This document shows, piece by piece, positions 36,175 through 44,972 of a DNA stretch of 64,000 nucleotides. Both the position numbers and the translations under genes were made by a program. Source of the DNA: Fictibacillus nanhaiensis (lineage in GTDB: Bacteria > Bacillota > Bacilli > Bacillales > Fictibacillaceae); assembly GCF_023715445.1 (NCBI RefSeq), contig NZ_JAMBOD010000002.1:310001-374000 (forward strand). Direction: 5' to 3'. The notes under the pieces are model-generated. The model did not search any database, was not told the origin of the DNA, and saw only the letters and a program-made list of their open reading frames with translations. Numbering within the stretch: the stretch's first letter is position 1; each line of letters starts with the position of its first letter.

Positions 36175-37211
36175 GCTTTTTCCTCTCCCGCTGATAAAAT
36201 CGGAACCTTAACTTCAAGGCGTGTTCCTTCGCCTGGCAAACTTACAATCCTAAGCGTACCGCCAATTTCCGCGGCTCTTTCGTGCATATTCTGCAATCCA
36301 TACGAACCCGTTTTTTCCTGATCCAGTTTAAAGCCTACACCATCATCCTCTATACGAAGAATGATAAGGTCGTCGCGCTGAACAAGAAGAATTTGAGCTT
36401 TGTTCGCCTGTGCATGTCTGAGAATATTAGATACAGACTCTTGTAAAATACGAAAAAGGTGGTCTTCTACCCCTTTATCAAGAGGGATCGTTTCAATTTT
36501 CCACTTCAGCTCTATGGGAACTTTCTGAAGAAGTTCTTGCAGCAGCTCTTCCATCCCTTTTTGAAGCGATTTTCCGTTTAGTGCAGCAGGACGCAAATGT
36601 AAAAGAAGAGCTCTCATTTCAAGCTGTGTTTGATGGATGGTTTCTTCAACGAGCTTTAATTGCTTCGACTCACGAGTATCCGATTCTGTCCGCACTTCGT
36701 TTACAGCAGACATGATCATGCTAGCCGCAAAAAGCTGCTGGGAAACTGAATCATGCAGCTCTCTGGCCAACCGGTTCCTTTCTTGAGAAATGATTTTCTG
36801 AATTCGTTTTTCCTGATCGACCGCCTTTTCGGTCGCCATTTTTTGAGACTGACGGATCTTCTCTCCTAATTGCTGCTGAATCCCTTCCATCCGCTTTGTG
36901 ATCGCTTTTAACTCCAGGCTGGATACCTCTTGCATGTTTACCTGCCGCCCGTCTTCGATTGACTTCAATGTACGGTCAATGAGGTTTAATTGTTTCCGGG
37001 CTGTTATACCTGAATTTAATCCGAAGAAAGCTCCCATAATGAAGACCAGGAACGGAACCACAAAGGCAATGGGGAAATCCAATAATTGTTCCTCCAGCAA
37101 AAAAGTCCAATCATGAATAGGAAATAGTGTATATACAATCGATCCTAAAAGAATGGTTACTGCAAAAGCTAATGAGATGCCAGAAAACATATGACGCAAA
37201 ACGGTACTCAT
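36171..37211 (-). CDS. liaS: Sensor histidine kinase of the LiaRS system
   Basis: A protein of 346 aa with two N-terminal TM helices and a very short extracellular loop (intramembrane-sensing type), a HAMP-like linker, H153 in [14 protein letters not shown] (HisKA_3), and an HATPase domain with EDDGVGF and [10 protein letters not shown]. It phosphorylates LiaR; LiaF holds it inactive without stress. Overlaps liaR and liaF by 4 bases each, indicating a coupled three-gene operon. Confidence 0.92.
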   Translation of the reverse strand: MSTVLRHMFSGISLAFAVTILLGSIVYTLFPIHDWTFLLEEQLLDFPIAFVVPFLVFIMGAFFGLNSGITARKQLNLIDRTLKSIEDGRQVNMQEVSSLELKAITKRMEGIQQQLGEKIRQSQKMATEKAVDQEKRIQKIISQERNRLARELHDSVSQQLFAASMIMSAVNEVRTESDTRESKQLKLVEETIHQTQLEMRALLLHLRPAALNGKSLQKGMEELLQELLQKVPIELKWKIETIPLDKGVEDHLFRILQESVSNILRHAQANKAQILLVQRDDLIILRIEDDGVGFKLDQEKTGSYGLQNMHERAAEIGGTLRIVSLPGEGTRLEVKVPILSAGEEKA

Positions 37212-37939
37212 ACCCGCTTCACCTCCAAGCTTCCAGCTAATATGCTTGTCATGATTTTTACTTTTTTCTCAGACTCTAAGTAGTTTTTTGTGCGATAAGA
37301 GACCGTCTGATTGAACATCTTTGAATCTTGATAATCAAAGATCAGCGTGTTCCCTGCAAAAGCAGAATGTTTGATGGTTACTTCGATCTCATAAGGAACA
37401 TAAATGGTGATATTGCCAATAAGCCCCCGAATAAAAACAACAGATTCCCCTGAAGGCAAAAGGGTTTCACTCAGGTCAATGATCGTATCACCTGCGCCGC
37501 ACTGAATGTTGATATCATTCCATTCATATACATGATCAGGAGTTTGCTGTGTACCAAAAGCTATATTTTTTAAAAGAGATTCTTTTTTATATAAGTCTTC
37601 TGATGAATGCGTTACTTCCTGATTCACTTGTGGTGTAATAACAAACGGGTTCTTTTTTGATTGATAGAATTGCACGATAATGTAGACCACTAAAGCAACT
37701 AAAATTAATTTAAACGTATACATGCTTAAGATCGTGATTATTGCAATAACTACCCCTGCCCAGAACATAACTTTTCCGGAGCGTTTCGGCATTCTTCTGC
37801 GTCCAAAATACATAAGAGCCGCACAGATAATAAGAGTGAATACAATACCCTCTCCATTTATAGTTGCTTCTAACAGCACCATTACACATGCAATTAATAG
37901 CATCCAGCTTATAAAATCATTTTTCTTTTTGACTGGCAT
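37208..37939 (-). CDS. liaF: LiaF, membrane inhibitor of LiaS
   Basis: A protein of 243 aa (ATG 37939; an ATG 6 nt upstream is possible). About four hydrophobic helices at the N-terminus are followed by a beta-rich C-terminal domain (GDTIIDLSETLLPSGESV, IRGLIGNITIYVPYEIEV) typical of LiaF-like proteins. LiaF keeps LiaS off in unstressed cells. The gene leads liaFSR, separated from the liaIH pair by 190 bp with hairpins. Confidence 0.9.
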   Translation of the reverse strand: MPVKKKNDFISWMLLIACVMVLLEATINGEGIVFTLIICAALMYFGRRRMPKRSGKVMFWAGVVIAIITILSMYTFKLILVALVVYIIVQFYQSKKNPFVITPQVNQEVTHSSEDLYKKESLLKNIAFGTQQTPDHVYEWNDINIQCGAGDTIIDLSETLLPSGESVVFIRGLIGNITIYVPYEIEVTIKHSAFAGNTLIFDYQDSKMFNQTVSYRTKNYLESEKKVKIMTSILAGSLEVKRV

Positions 37940-37975
37940 TTGCATTCACTCACTTTCTGTGTCTAAAACGGCTTA

Positions 37976-38000
37976 AAAAGGCGCAGTATTTTGCGCCTCA
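37976..38000 (-). terminator. Hairpin between liaH and liaF
   Basis: Stem AGGCGCA/TGCGCCT with T-rich flanks on both strands. A further hairpin GGCTGAC/GTCAGCC lies at 38084-38102 just past the liaH stop. Together they probably limit read-through from liaIH into liaFSR. Confidence 0.65.
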
Positions 38001-38131
38001 GTCTTTTTTTCTATAATTATGATAACTTGTATACACGTATTAAGTCGAAGTAGTAACAAGTTGCAGTATATAATACAAGTGCAAGGCTGACGTATGTCAG
38101 CCAAGTTTTCTTTATCGTATCACATACTGAA

Positions 38132-38776
38132 TTAAACGGTAGTATGTGTTTCTTCTTTTTTCCATTCTTTTTCTAATTTTGCGAGTTTTGCTTCCATAGA
38201 GCTCGCATAATAATCAGAGTTTACTTTTTGCTCAAGACGGTCCATATAATTCTCAAGCTCATCGAAACGGAATGCAGTTTTCTTTAACACACTTGATGGC
38301 TCAATCACACGGTCCATCTTTTGATGGGCTCTAGCAACATTTTCACGGCCCATTAATTCCATGCGCTTAATTTGCATATCCTTCAGCTTATGCTTCATTT
38401 GCTCATATTTTTGTTCAAGCTCTGTAAGATCTTTTTCCGCTTGAGCTGAAGATTCTTTCAGCTTGGCTGCACGAATTTCATGCTGTTCTTTCTCTTGAAT
38501 AGCATATTGGTAAAGTTCCTTCTCATTTGCCTGTTGTGCCAAGTCTGCCTGTTGACTGCGCTTTGCTGCTTTTGCTTCTGCTTCTTGTGTTTCACGGGTA
38601 AATTGATCTTTTAAAAGCTGCTGCCGTTCAACAAGCTTGCGTGCCTTATTTACTTCTTGCTCACATTGTCTTAAATATTGATTCAAAAGAGATAGAGGAT
38701 TCTTTTCTTCTTTTTGATCCAAAATTTCATGGACATCCGCTGATATTGAGTTTTTAATTCTTTCAAATAAATTCAT
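38132..38776 (-). CDS. liaH: LiaH, phage-shock-protein A/IM30 family
   Basis: A protein of 214 aa from ATG 38776 (AAAGGAGC upstream). It is an almost continuous coiled coil with the PspA start NLFERIKNSISADVHEILD and the motif ENPLSLLNQYLRQCEQEVNKA. LiaH forms large rings at the membrane and protects it under cell-wall stress. It sits directly after liaI, 23 bp apart. Confidence 0.9.
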   Translation of the reverse strand: MNLFERIKNSISADVHEILDQKEEKNPLSLLNQYLRQCEQEVNKARKLVERQQLLKDQFTRETQEAEAKAAKRSQQADLAQQANEKELYQYAIQEKEQHEIRAAKLKESSAQAEKDLTELEQKYEQMKHKLKDMQIKRMELMGRENVARAHQKMDRVIEPSSVLKKTAFRFDELENYMDRLEQKVNSDYYASSMEAKLAKLEKEWKKEETHTTV

Positions 38777-38799
38777 TGTGATTAGCTCCTTTTGTTTTT

Positions 38800-39147
38800 T
38801 TAGCTGTTTTTTAGCTTCGCCCATTCTTTTTCAAAGTTTGTGAATGGGTCATTATCCGTATTCTGATCTAAAGACTCTTTGTCGTTCCATTTTTTGTACA
38901 CAACATAAAGAACATAAATCGCAACTGCTCCTAAAATGGCTGGTATGTTTGCGACAGAGACACAAAGCCCGATAACGGAAAGTGCCCCCCACCAAAATTT
39001 CTTTCCGCTGGTTTCTGCAGTCATGCATTTCTTATACGCATAGTACATAACTGCAAGACCAATCGCGAATCCAACCATCGGACCTAAGTTAGCTATCAAT
39101 ACGATAGCGGCAATTCCTCCAACAACTAGCAAGCCTAACTTTTTCAT
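38800..39147 (-). CDS. liaI: LiaI-like membrane anchor
   Basis: A protein of 115 aa with four hydrophobic segments (residues 5-22, 24-42, 50-63, 68-86) and a charged cytoplasmic tail NDKESLDQN...FEKEWAKLKNS. LiaI anchors LiaH at the membrane in B. subtilis. That protein has only two TM segments, so this one looks like a doubled or LiaI/LiaF-like form. ATG 39147 follows AAAGGAGG. Confidence 0.8.
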   Translation of the reverse strand: MKKLGLLVVGGIAAIVLIANLGPMVGFAIGLAVMYYAYKKCMTAETSGKKFWWGALSVIGLCVSVANIPAILGAVAIYVLYVVYKKWNDKESLDQNTDNDPFTNFEKEWAKLKNS

Positions 39148-39247
39148 AGCGGCTGCCTCCTTTCGTATCTTTAGCTTACCTCCCTGCAGAATTTCTCAAA
39201 ACTGACCGTAGCTGTATTTTCCAATAGGACTTGAGGCGTAGATAGGG

Positions 39248-39263
39248 ACAGACCCGGGTCTGT
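39248..39263. repeat. Perfect 16-bp palindrome upstream of liaI
   Basis: ACAGACCCGGGTCTGT, about 100 bp upstream of the liaI start. Similar GGGACAGACCC-type palindromes are scattered in Bacillus-group genomes, so it may be a REP-like sequence rather than the LiaR operator. Confidence 0.6.
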
Positions 39264-39277
39264 TCTCGTACAAATAT

Positions 39278-39310
39278 AAAAGAGAGACACCTTATAAGTG
39301 CCTCTCTTGA
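39278..39310 (-). terminator. Terminator of the broken YdeI-like gene
   Basis: Stem AAGAGAG-CAC / GTG-CTCTCTT with a 7-nt loop; TTTTATATTT follows on the minus strand. Confidence 0.75.
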
Positions 39311-39316
39311 CTTCTT

Positions 39317-39527
39317 TTACTTTTCTATTCGTTTTCTGCCTTCTTTTGTTACCGCACTTTTTCGCACCATCGATTTTATGGGCTCCGGTTTTCTGAAGCG
39401 CAGCGCTGACCAATCATCGTCTTTTGCACTTGTCTTACCAGTTCAAACTATATTCGTTTGGACTGTTGATTATCAATACCGATTTATCTTGGCTTTTAAC
39501 GTTTAGTTTTTTGATTATCGGATGCAT
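39317..39527 (-). pseudogene. Internally deleted gene of a YdeI/DUF-type protein
   Basis: ATG 39527 with AGGAGTT upstream opens 30 codons (MHPIIKKLNVKSQDKSVLII) and then hits TAG/TAA near 39435. In another frame, directly after, the reading continues KTSAKDDDWSALRFRKPEPI and ends EGRKRIEK at 39317. The start and the DDxWSALRFRKPE end are those of a ~140-aa Bacillus protein family, so roughly half the gene, the middle, is missing. Intact ribosome binding site and terminator mark a real former gene. Confidence 0.65.
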
Positions 39528-39539
39528 TTCTTTAACTCC

Positions 39540-40022
39540 TTATACATTCTGAATATCATTAACAAAGAAATAGTCTGATTCAAGCAAACCCGTTATAAGT
39601 TTACTTTTAATTACTTCAGGATAAAGGGCATATTCTGACAGACATTTTAAAGGTACCCATTTAAATACGAGTCTTTCTGCCTCTTGAACCGTAAATTCTT
39701 CTCCATTATAAAGAGGCAAAGGCTCATTAGTCTTTTATTTAAAGTATAGGCCTACTTCATGAATTTTTTTCCCTTTGTATGTAAAAAAGTTCTCAATCGT
39801 ACAAAGATGACTTACTACTTCCACATCTAAGGCTAGTTCTTCTAACATTTCACGCTTTAAGCTAGTTCTTGCGTCTTCTCCTAGCTTTACCCTCCCGCCA
39901 GGTAATGACCAGTGAGTTTCAATCTTTGAACGGTGAATCAATACATGTTCATCTTTAATCAAAACCCCTGCTACACGGTAATTAAAAACCTGATGTTCCA
40001 CATGAAACACTGCATCCATCAT
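39540..40022 (-). pseudogene. NUDIX hydrolase gene with an in-frame stop
   Basis: ATG at 40022 or 40019. The frame encodes a NUDIX box (SLPGGRVKLGE, then LKREMLEELALDV) and stops at a TAA after GLYFK (codon 96, 39735-39737). The same frame continues without another stop for 64 codons (KTNEPLPLYNGEEFTVQEAE, VFKWVPLKCLSEYALYPEVIK) to TAA at 39540. That downstream part is typical NUDIX C-terminus, so a single nonsense change has split a 160-codon gene. A sequencing error could mimic this. Confidence 0.7.
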
Positions 40023-40132
40023 TCTAGCCCCCTTATTTAAGCAACCTTATTCTACCATTAAGAGCATTTTCCATGAAAGCCATTTCAAATACCGTTAAAA
40101 TAAGTAAAACGAGATTAAAAGGAGACGGTTTA

Positions 40133-40609
40133 ATGGTAATCTATGATTTTTCAGTTGAAACAATCAAGGGAGAACAAACAAATCTTCAGCCTTATAAAGG
40201 GAATGTCATGTTAATTGTTAATACAGCAAGTAAATGCGGCTTTACGCCTCAGTATCAAGGACTTCAATCACTCTATGAGGCTAATAAAGATAACGGTTTT
40301 ACTTTACTTGGCTTCCCATGCAATCAGTTTGGTGCACAAGAACCTGGAACGAGTGATGAAATACAGGAGTTTTGCGAGCTGAATTACGGGGTTAACTTTC
40401 CGATGTATGCAAAAGTAGATGTTAATGGAGACAACGCACACCCGCTATTCAAACATTTAACAGCGGAAGCACCAGGCATCCTTGGCTCTAAAGCAATTAA
40501 GTGGAACTTTACGAAGTTTTTAGTAGATCGTGATGGCAAAGTAGTAAAACGGTTTGCTCCTACTGACAAACCTGAAACCATTGAAAAACACATAAAGGAA
40601 TTGCTGTAA
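40133..40609 (+). CDS. Glutathione peroxidase-family thiol peroxidase
   Basis: A protein of 158 aa from ATG 40133 (AAAAGGAGA upstream). The GPx motifs are complete: active C35 in [13 protein letters not shown]65 region in [13 protein letters not shown], and W-N pair in [16 protein letters not shown]. The active residue is cysteine, as in bacterial enzymes (BsaA of B. subtilis), and these usually take electrons from thioredoxin. Cytosolic, monocistronic, ended by a strong terminator. Confidence 0.92.
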   Translation: MVIYDFSVETIKGEQTNLQPYKGNVMLIVNTASKCGFTPQYQGLQSLYEANKDNGFTLLGFPCNQFGAQEPGTSDEIQEFCELNYGVNFPMYAKVDVNGDNAHPLFKHLTAEAPGILGSKAIKWNFTKFLVDRDGKVVKRFAPTDKPETIEKHIKELL

Positions 40610-40610
40610 C

Positions 40611-40653
40611 AAAAAAAGCTGTTCAAAGGAAGCCTCCTCTGAACAGCTTTTTA
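40611..40653. terminator. Bidirectional terminator after the GPx gene
   Basis: Stem AAAAGCTGTTCA/TGAACAGCTTTT with A/T runs on both sides; shared with the convergent YjiH gene. Confidence 0.9.
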
Positions 40654-40659
40654 TATTTT

Positions 40660-42030
40660 TTAGAATAATAGATGCGCCATTCCCACAACAATCGGAAGGG
40701 AAATGAAAGTACGCAAGAAGAAGATAATAACTAAGTCTTTAAAGTTAACTGGCACTTTAGATGCTAAAAGCAAGCCGCCAACTTCAGACATGTAGATTAA
40801 CTGAACGACAGACATCGCAGCAATCACAAAACGGGTTAACTCACTTTCAATACCCGCTCCGATAATAGACGGAAGGAACATGTCCGCAAATCCAATAACA
40901 ATGGTTTGTGCTGCCTCAGATGCTTGAGGAACCTGCAGCAATTCTAAAATTGGAACAAATGGTGCACCTAGATACGAGAAGAAAGGTGTGAATTCCGCAA
41001 CGATCAGTGCAGATGTTCCAATTGCCATAACAATCGGTACAACTCCCATCCACATATCCAGTACGTTTTGAATACCTTCTTTAACAAGAGGTGCTGCTTT
41101 TTTATTTTGATGCGCACGGTCTAATGCTTTTTTAAGACCAAAACGAAATGCTGTTTCTCCGCGCGGAATCACTTCATCTGCTACGTTTTCCTTCGCTCCT
41201 TCATAGTACGTATCTGCTTTTCTGGAAAGCGGCGGGATGCGAGGAATAATAATCGCACATGCTAACCCTGCCAAAATTACTGTCAAATAATAAGGAACGA
41301 TCATATGAGCTAAATCTACTTGTGCTAAGACAACTATGGCGAATGTAATGGAGACAACAGAAAAAGTCGTTCCGATTACGGCTGCCTCACGTTTTGTATA
41401 ATAGCCTTCCTCATACTGTTTGTTCGTTAAAAGCACACCAATCGTACCGTCTCCTAACCAAGATGCCAGACAGTCAATCGATGAACGGCCAGGAAGTTTA
41501 AATACTGGGCGCATAAGCTTCACAAGCAGTGCTCCGCAAAATTCTAGAAGTCCAAAGTTAAATAGCAACGGCAGGAATAAACCTGCGAATAAAAACACCG
41601 CAAACAATACAGGAATTAGATCAAAAAGCAGCAGCTGCCCTGTATTTTCTGACCAAACCGCTTCAGGTCCAATCTTAAACAATGTCATAACTGCAAAAAT
41701 CAACCCAACAACACGTATTAGCTGCCATGCGATATTCACATTAAATAATGTATTTAAAAAAGGATTGTTCACAATCGCTTTTGGCTTCGCAAAATAAGTA
41801 ATCAATGAACCGATTACTGTAATAGCGATAATAGCCGTCATAATGTGCGGGATATATTCTCCCATGAAATCTTGTAAAATCCCTGCCAGAATTGCTACAG
41901 GAATCGTAATTTCCCCTTTAAACGAAATGGGGATCATAAATAAGAAAATACCAATTAATGATGGAACGATAAACTTGCCTAAGCTCTTCTGTCTCATATG
42001 GTGATATGTTTGCTGTTTCTGTAATTCCAT
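40660..42030 (-). CDS. YjiH-family membrane protein (nucleoside recognition/GATE domains)
   Basis: A protein of 456 aa from ATG 42030; the codons upstream lack a ribosome binding site. About ten hydrophobic segments. The stretch ASWLGDGTIGVLLTNKQYEEGYYTKREAAVIGTTF is split over residues ~200-235 and is typical of gate/nucleoside-recognition domain proteins. Function of YjiH proteins is unknown; transport of a small solute is likely. It is monocistronic. Confidence 0.82.
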   Translation of the reverse strand: MELQKQQTYHHMRQKSLGKFIVPSLIGIFLFMIPISFKGEITIPVAILAGILQDFMGEYIPHIMTAIIAITVIGSLITYFAKPKAIVNNPFLNTLFNVNIAWQLIRVVGLIFAVMTLFKIGPEAVWSENTGQLLLFDLIPVLFAVFLFAGLFLPLLFNFGLLEFCGALLVKLMRPVFKLPGRSSIDCLASWLGDGTIGVLLTNKQYEEGYYTKREAAVIGTTFSVVSITFAIVVLAQVDLAHMIVPYYLTVILAGLACAIIIPRIPPLSRKADTYYEGAKENVADEVIPRGETAFRFGLKKALDRAHQNKKAAPLVKEGIQNVLDMWMGVVPIVMAIGTSALIVAEFTPFFSYLGAPFVPILELLQVPQASEAAQTIVIGFADMFLPSIIGAGIESELTRFVIAAMSVVQLIYMSEVGGLLLASKVPVNFKDLVIIFFLRTFISLPIVVGMAHLLF

Positions 42031-42177
42031 GATGATGATTTCCTCACTTTCTGCAATGTAAAGCGCTTTCATATACTTTTCATTTACAAGTATATGACCT
42101 TTTTACAATTTTCGCAAATTTATAAATAATCTAAAACGAATCTAATGTTAGTGAAAGTACCCATACATTTTTACCCT

Positions 42178-42876
42178 TCAGATACTTAAGTTTAAACTCT
42201 TCTTTAATTCTAAAAGCTCCTTCGTTTCAAGCACTCTCCACTTTCCCGTTTCTAATGCATGAAGATGAATATTCATAATTCGTATACGTTCTAATTTTTC
42301 TACTGCATACCCGAGCGTCTTGCACATTCTCCTGATCTGTCTGTTTAATCCTTGTGTCAGGGTTATTCGAAAAACATATTTACTTACGTATTCAGTAAGC
42401 GCCGGCTTTGTCATCGTATCTAAGATGGGAACACCTTCAGCCATTTTTAGTAGGAACAGACTTGTAATCGGCTGATCTACAGTGACTTCATACTCTTTTT
42501 CGTGTCCATAGTCTGATTGGGAAATTCGATTTGCCAGCTCTCCGTCATTTGTTAAAAGGATTAACCCTTGAGAGGCTTTGTCAAGTCTGCCCACCGGGAA
42601 AACACGTTCTGGCATTTGGACACACTCTAATATGTTACCTTCTATTTCAGGATTAGCTGTACAAGTAATACCAACAGGTTTATTAAAAACGAGATAAATA
42701 GAGGAGGTTTTTCTAGGGATTGGCCGATTATCAATCAGTACCTCATCGCCTTCCAATACGTCGGTCTCTTTATTACAAATAACTCCATTAACTGTAATAC
42801 GTCCGCTCTCAATAAGACGTTTAGTTTCACGCCTTGAGCAATATCCAGTTAAACTTATATATTTATGAATTCGCAT
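42178..42876 (-). CDS. rluF: 23S rRNA pseudouridine synthase RluF
   Basis: A protein of 232 aa from ATG 42876 with GTGAGGA upstream. N-terminal S4 domain (MRIHKYISLTGYCSRRETKR), then the RsuA/RluF catalytic core with the aspartate in VGRLDKASQGLILLTNDG and the RQIRRMC segment near residue 190. RluF converts U2604 (and sometimes U2605) of 23S rRNA to pseudouridine. The RsuA/RluE families are related, but the Q in LDKASQGL and the overall pattern fit RluF. Confidence 0.88.
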   Translation of the reverse strand: MRIHKYISLTGYCSRRETKRLIESGRITVNGVICNKETDVLEGDEVLIDNRPIPRKTSSIYLVFNKPVGITCTANPEIEGNILECVQMPERVFPVGRLDKASQGLILLTNDGELANRISQSDYGHEKEYEVTVDQPITSLFLLKMAEGVPILDTMTKPALTEYVSKYVFRITLTQGLNRQIRRMCKTLGYAVEKLERIRIMNIHLHALETGKWRVLETKELLELKKSLNLSI

Positions 42877-43096
42877 AATTGTCCTCACTTAGCCGTGTTT
42901 TATGCACAACAGTTAATAATTATAACTGTAATTGAATATTTTTTCGACACTTTTTATAAATATCCAATATTTTTCTATTATTTAATATATCCTACCACAC
43001 GATTTAACCATTGTTATCAGAATATTGCTTCAAATTGCTTTTCAATTGTATGGAGCAGCTTGTAAAATGAGTGTTATATAAGGGAGGTCGTTCACT

Positions 43097-44242
43097 ATGC
43101 AAGTAAGAAAGCTTACTGAACAAGAATTTGATAAATCGATCGAACTATCACAATATGCATTTCAGTACAAAGTAAACAAAGAAGATCTGCCTAAAAGATA
43201 TAAGATGCTCAAGAGGCATGAAATTTGGGGAGAATTTGAGGATGAAGAACTCATTTCAAAACTGCACATTCTTTCCCTGGAAATAATCATCGAAAATTGT
43301 CAATTCGCTATGGGAGGCATAGCAGGCGTTGCGACTTGGCCAGAACATAGACGCAAGGGTTCAGTTACACGTCTTCTTAATAAAGCACTTATTTCAATGA
43401 AAGAAAAAGGACAGACGATTAGTTTTCTCCACCCCTTTAATATCCAATTTTATCGGCGATTTGGATGGGAGCTTACAGCTTCCTTAAACAAGTACACCAT
43501 TAAAAAAATAGATTTGCAACGTTATCCAGAGGTTCCGGGCAGTATATCCAGACTTCAAAAAGTGGATGGAAACAGTCAGTTGAATGTGGTTTATGAAAAA
43601 TGGAGTAAAAAATATAATCATTTGCTTGTCAGAAATGATTACTGGTGGGACAGCCATGTATTCACCGAAGGATACAACCGCATCGTTTACAAAGATGAAA
43701 ATGGAGAGCCTAAAGGATATTTATGCTGTAAAGCCGCTGATAAACTGCTGGATGTCCAAGAGTTTGTTTATGTAACAGAAAATGCAAGACGTGCTCTTTG
43801 GAATTTCATATGCCAGCATGATTCTATGGTAGATAAAGTGAAAATCGTTGCACCTTCGCATGACCAGCTTCCTTATTTACTAAATAATCCAAGGATCCAC
43901 CAAGAGCACTATCCATACTTTATGGCTCGTATCGTTGATGTAGAAGGGTTTTTAAAACAGTATCCCTTTAAAAACACGGAAGATCCCCTTACTATTTCGA
44001 TTACAGATGATAAAGCAGAATGGAACAACGGAACTTATACGATCTCAAGCGATGGTATTGCATTAGAACAACAAAAAGGGGGTCTCAGTATGGATGTACA
44101 AACATTGACGGCTGTTCTTCTCGGATCACAAAAGCCAGCCTTTTTATATGAATGCGGAAAAATAAAAGGTGATCTGCAAGAAGCTCACAAACTCGAACAA
44201 ATCATTACTAACCTTCCAGCAGCATTTATTGACTTCTTTTAA
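43097..44242 (+). CDS. Eis-like GNAT acetyltransferase with SCP2-type tail
   Basis: A protein of 381 aa. N-terminal GNAT domain with acetyl-CoA loop GIAGVATWPEHRRKGSVTRLL, a second GNAT-like lobe, and a C-terminal sterol-carrier (SCP2)-like domain (residues ~285-381). This is the three-part layout of Eis/YfjR-type enzymes, which can acetylate aminoglycosides at several amines or other amines; native substrates in bacilli are unknown. ATG 43097 with GGGAGGTC upstream. Followed by a terminator. Confidence 0.85.
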   Translation: MQVRKLTEQEFDKSIELSQYAFQYKVNKEDLPKRYKMLKRHEIWGEFEDEELISKLHILSLEIIIENCQFAMGGIAGVATWPEHRRKGSVTRLLNKALISMKEKGQTISFLHPFNIQFYRRFGWELTASLNKYTIKKIDLQRYPEVPGSISRLQKVDGNSQLNVVYEKWSKKYNHLLVRNDYWWDSHVFTEGYNRIVYKDENGEPKGYLCCKAADKLLDVQEFVYVTENARRALWNFICQHDSMVDKVKIVAPSHDQLPYLLNNPRIHQEHYPYFMARIVDVEGFLKQYPFKNTEDPLTISITDDKAEWNNGTYTISSDGIALEQQKGGLSMDVQTLTAVLLGSQKPAFLYECGKIKGDLQEAHKLEQIITNLPAAFIDFF

Positions 44243-44251
44243 TTTAAAGCC

Positions 44252-44288
44252 CAAGCGCCAACCTATTATTAGGATGGCGCTTTTTTCA
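44252..44288 (+). terminator. Terminator after the Eis-like gene
   Basis: Stem AAGCGCCA-ACCT / AGGA-TGGCGCTT followed by TTTTTT. Confidence 0.88.
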
Positions 44289-44388
44289 TAATGAATGGAG
44301 ATGTTTCAGGTTAATACTAAAGGGAATTGTAGGGATACCAGCCATTATAGGTTGGTTTAATCGATTATCTTTAGAGGAGGCGATAACT

Positions 44389-44577
44389 ATGGCTGATAAA
44401 AATAAACAATCCGAAAAGATCGCTGAAAAAAATTACGAGCCAAATAAGAAAAACAAATCGGATATCGATAAGAGCTTGGAAACTGTTCACGAACAAATCA
44501 ACGATACTTTTAATCAAGGCACAATAGATGAAAAAGAAAAACAAGAAAAGAAGAAAGACGAAAAAAGTAATTCTTAA
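44389..44577 (+). CDS. Small hydrophilic protein, DUF4025/YozQ-like
   Basis: A protein of 62 aa; ATG 44389 behind AGAGGAGG. The segment YEPNKKNKSDIDKSLETVHE and QINDTFNQGTIDEK resembles the DUF4025 (YozQ) family, small Bacillus proteins of unknown function. It is rich in K, E and N and is probably disordered. A long terminator follows. Confidence 0.7.
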   Translation: MADKNKQSEKIAEKNYEPNKKNKSDIDKSLETVHEQINDTFNQGTIDEKEKQEKKKDEKSNS

Positions 44578-44632
44578 AAGAGGCTGACCCAAAAGGACAT
44601 GAAATATGCCCTTTTGCGGTCAGCTTTTATAA
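44576..44632 (+). terminator. Long terminator hairpin
   Basis: Stem AAAAG-GGCTGACC...AAAAGG with CCTTTT...GGTCAGC-TTTT, about 18 bp in all, ending in TTTTATAATT. Confidence 0.8.
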
Positions 44633-44686
44633 TTCTGTTTTTCTGTACCCTTCTAATGTGTTATTTACAGGTAGAATTTCCTTTTT

Positions 44687-44831
44687 GGAGCGAAAATGAG
44701 AGGTCTGCGCGTGAAACTCCATGCCGTTTGATCGAAACGAGGCCTGGTTTGCGTGAAACGAGCAATCGTTGGAGCGAAAACTCGCACTATCGAGCGAACG
44801 TGTAATAAATAAAAGAACACGTACCATAAAG
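44687..44831 (+). repeat. Six-box GAGCGAAA element, copy C (diverged)
   Basis: Boxes GAGCGAAA, GCGTGAAA, GATCGAAA, GCGTGAAA, GAGCGAAA and GAGCGAAC start at 44688, 44709, 44730, 44751, 44772 and 44792 (steps 21, 21, 21, 21, 20). The closing sequence GAGCGAACGTGTAATAAATA, AAAGAACACGTACCATAAA is nearly identical to copies A and B. The rest of the 395-bp gap (44832-44972) shows nothing else recognisable. Confidence 0.85.
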
Positions 44832-44972
44832 ACCAGAGGCTCACTAAAATACTTTTTAGCCTGCCCATTTTTTATACTCGGAAAATATGCGTTTATACCC
44901 CGCCATCAAACCATACCAAACCTGATGTTGTTTAATACACTATAAGTATTACTCACCAGGAAGGATGTCAGG

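Noticed and set aside
39171-39413. 80-codon minus-strand frame ending near the liaI start
   Set aside because: It mixes frames of the broken YdeI-like gene and its terminator; the coding signal of that gene is in another frame.
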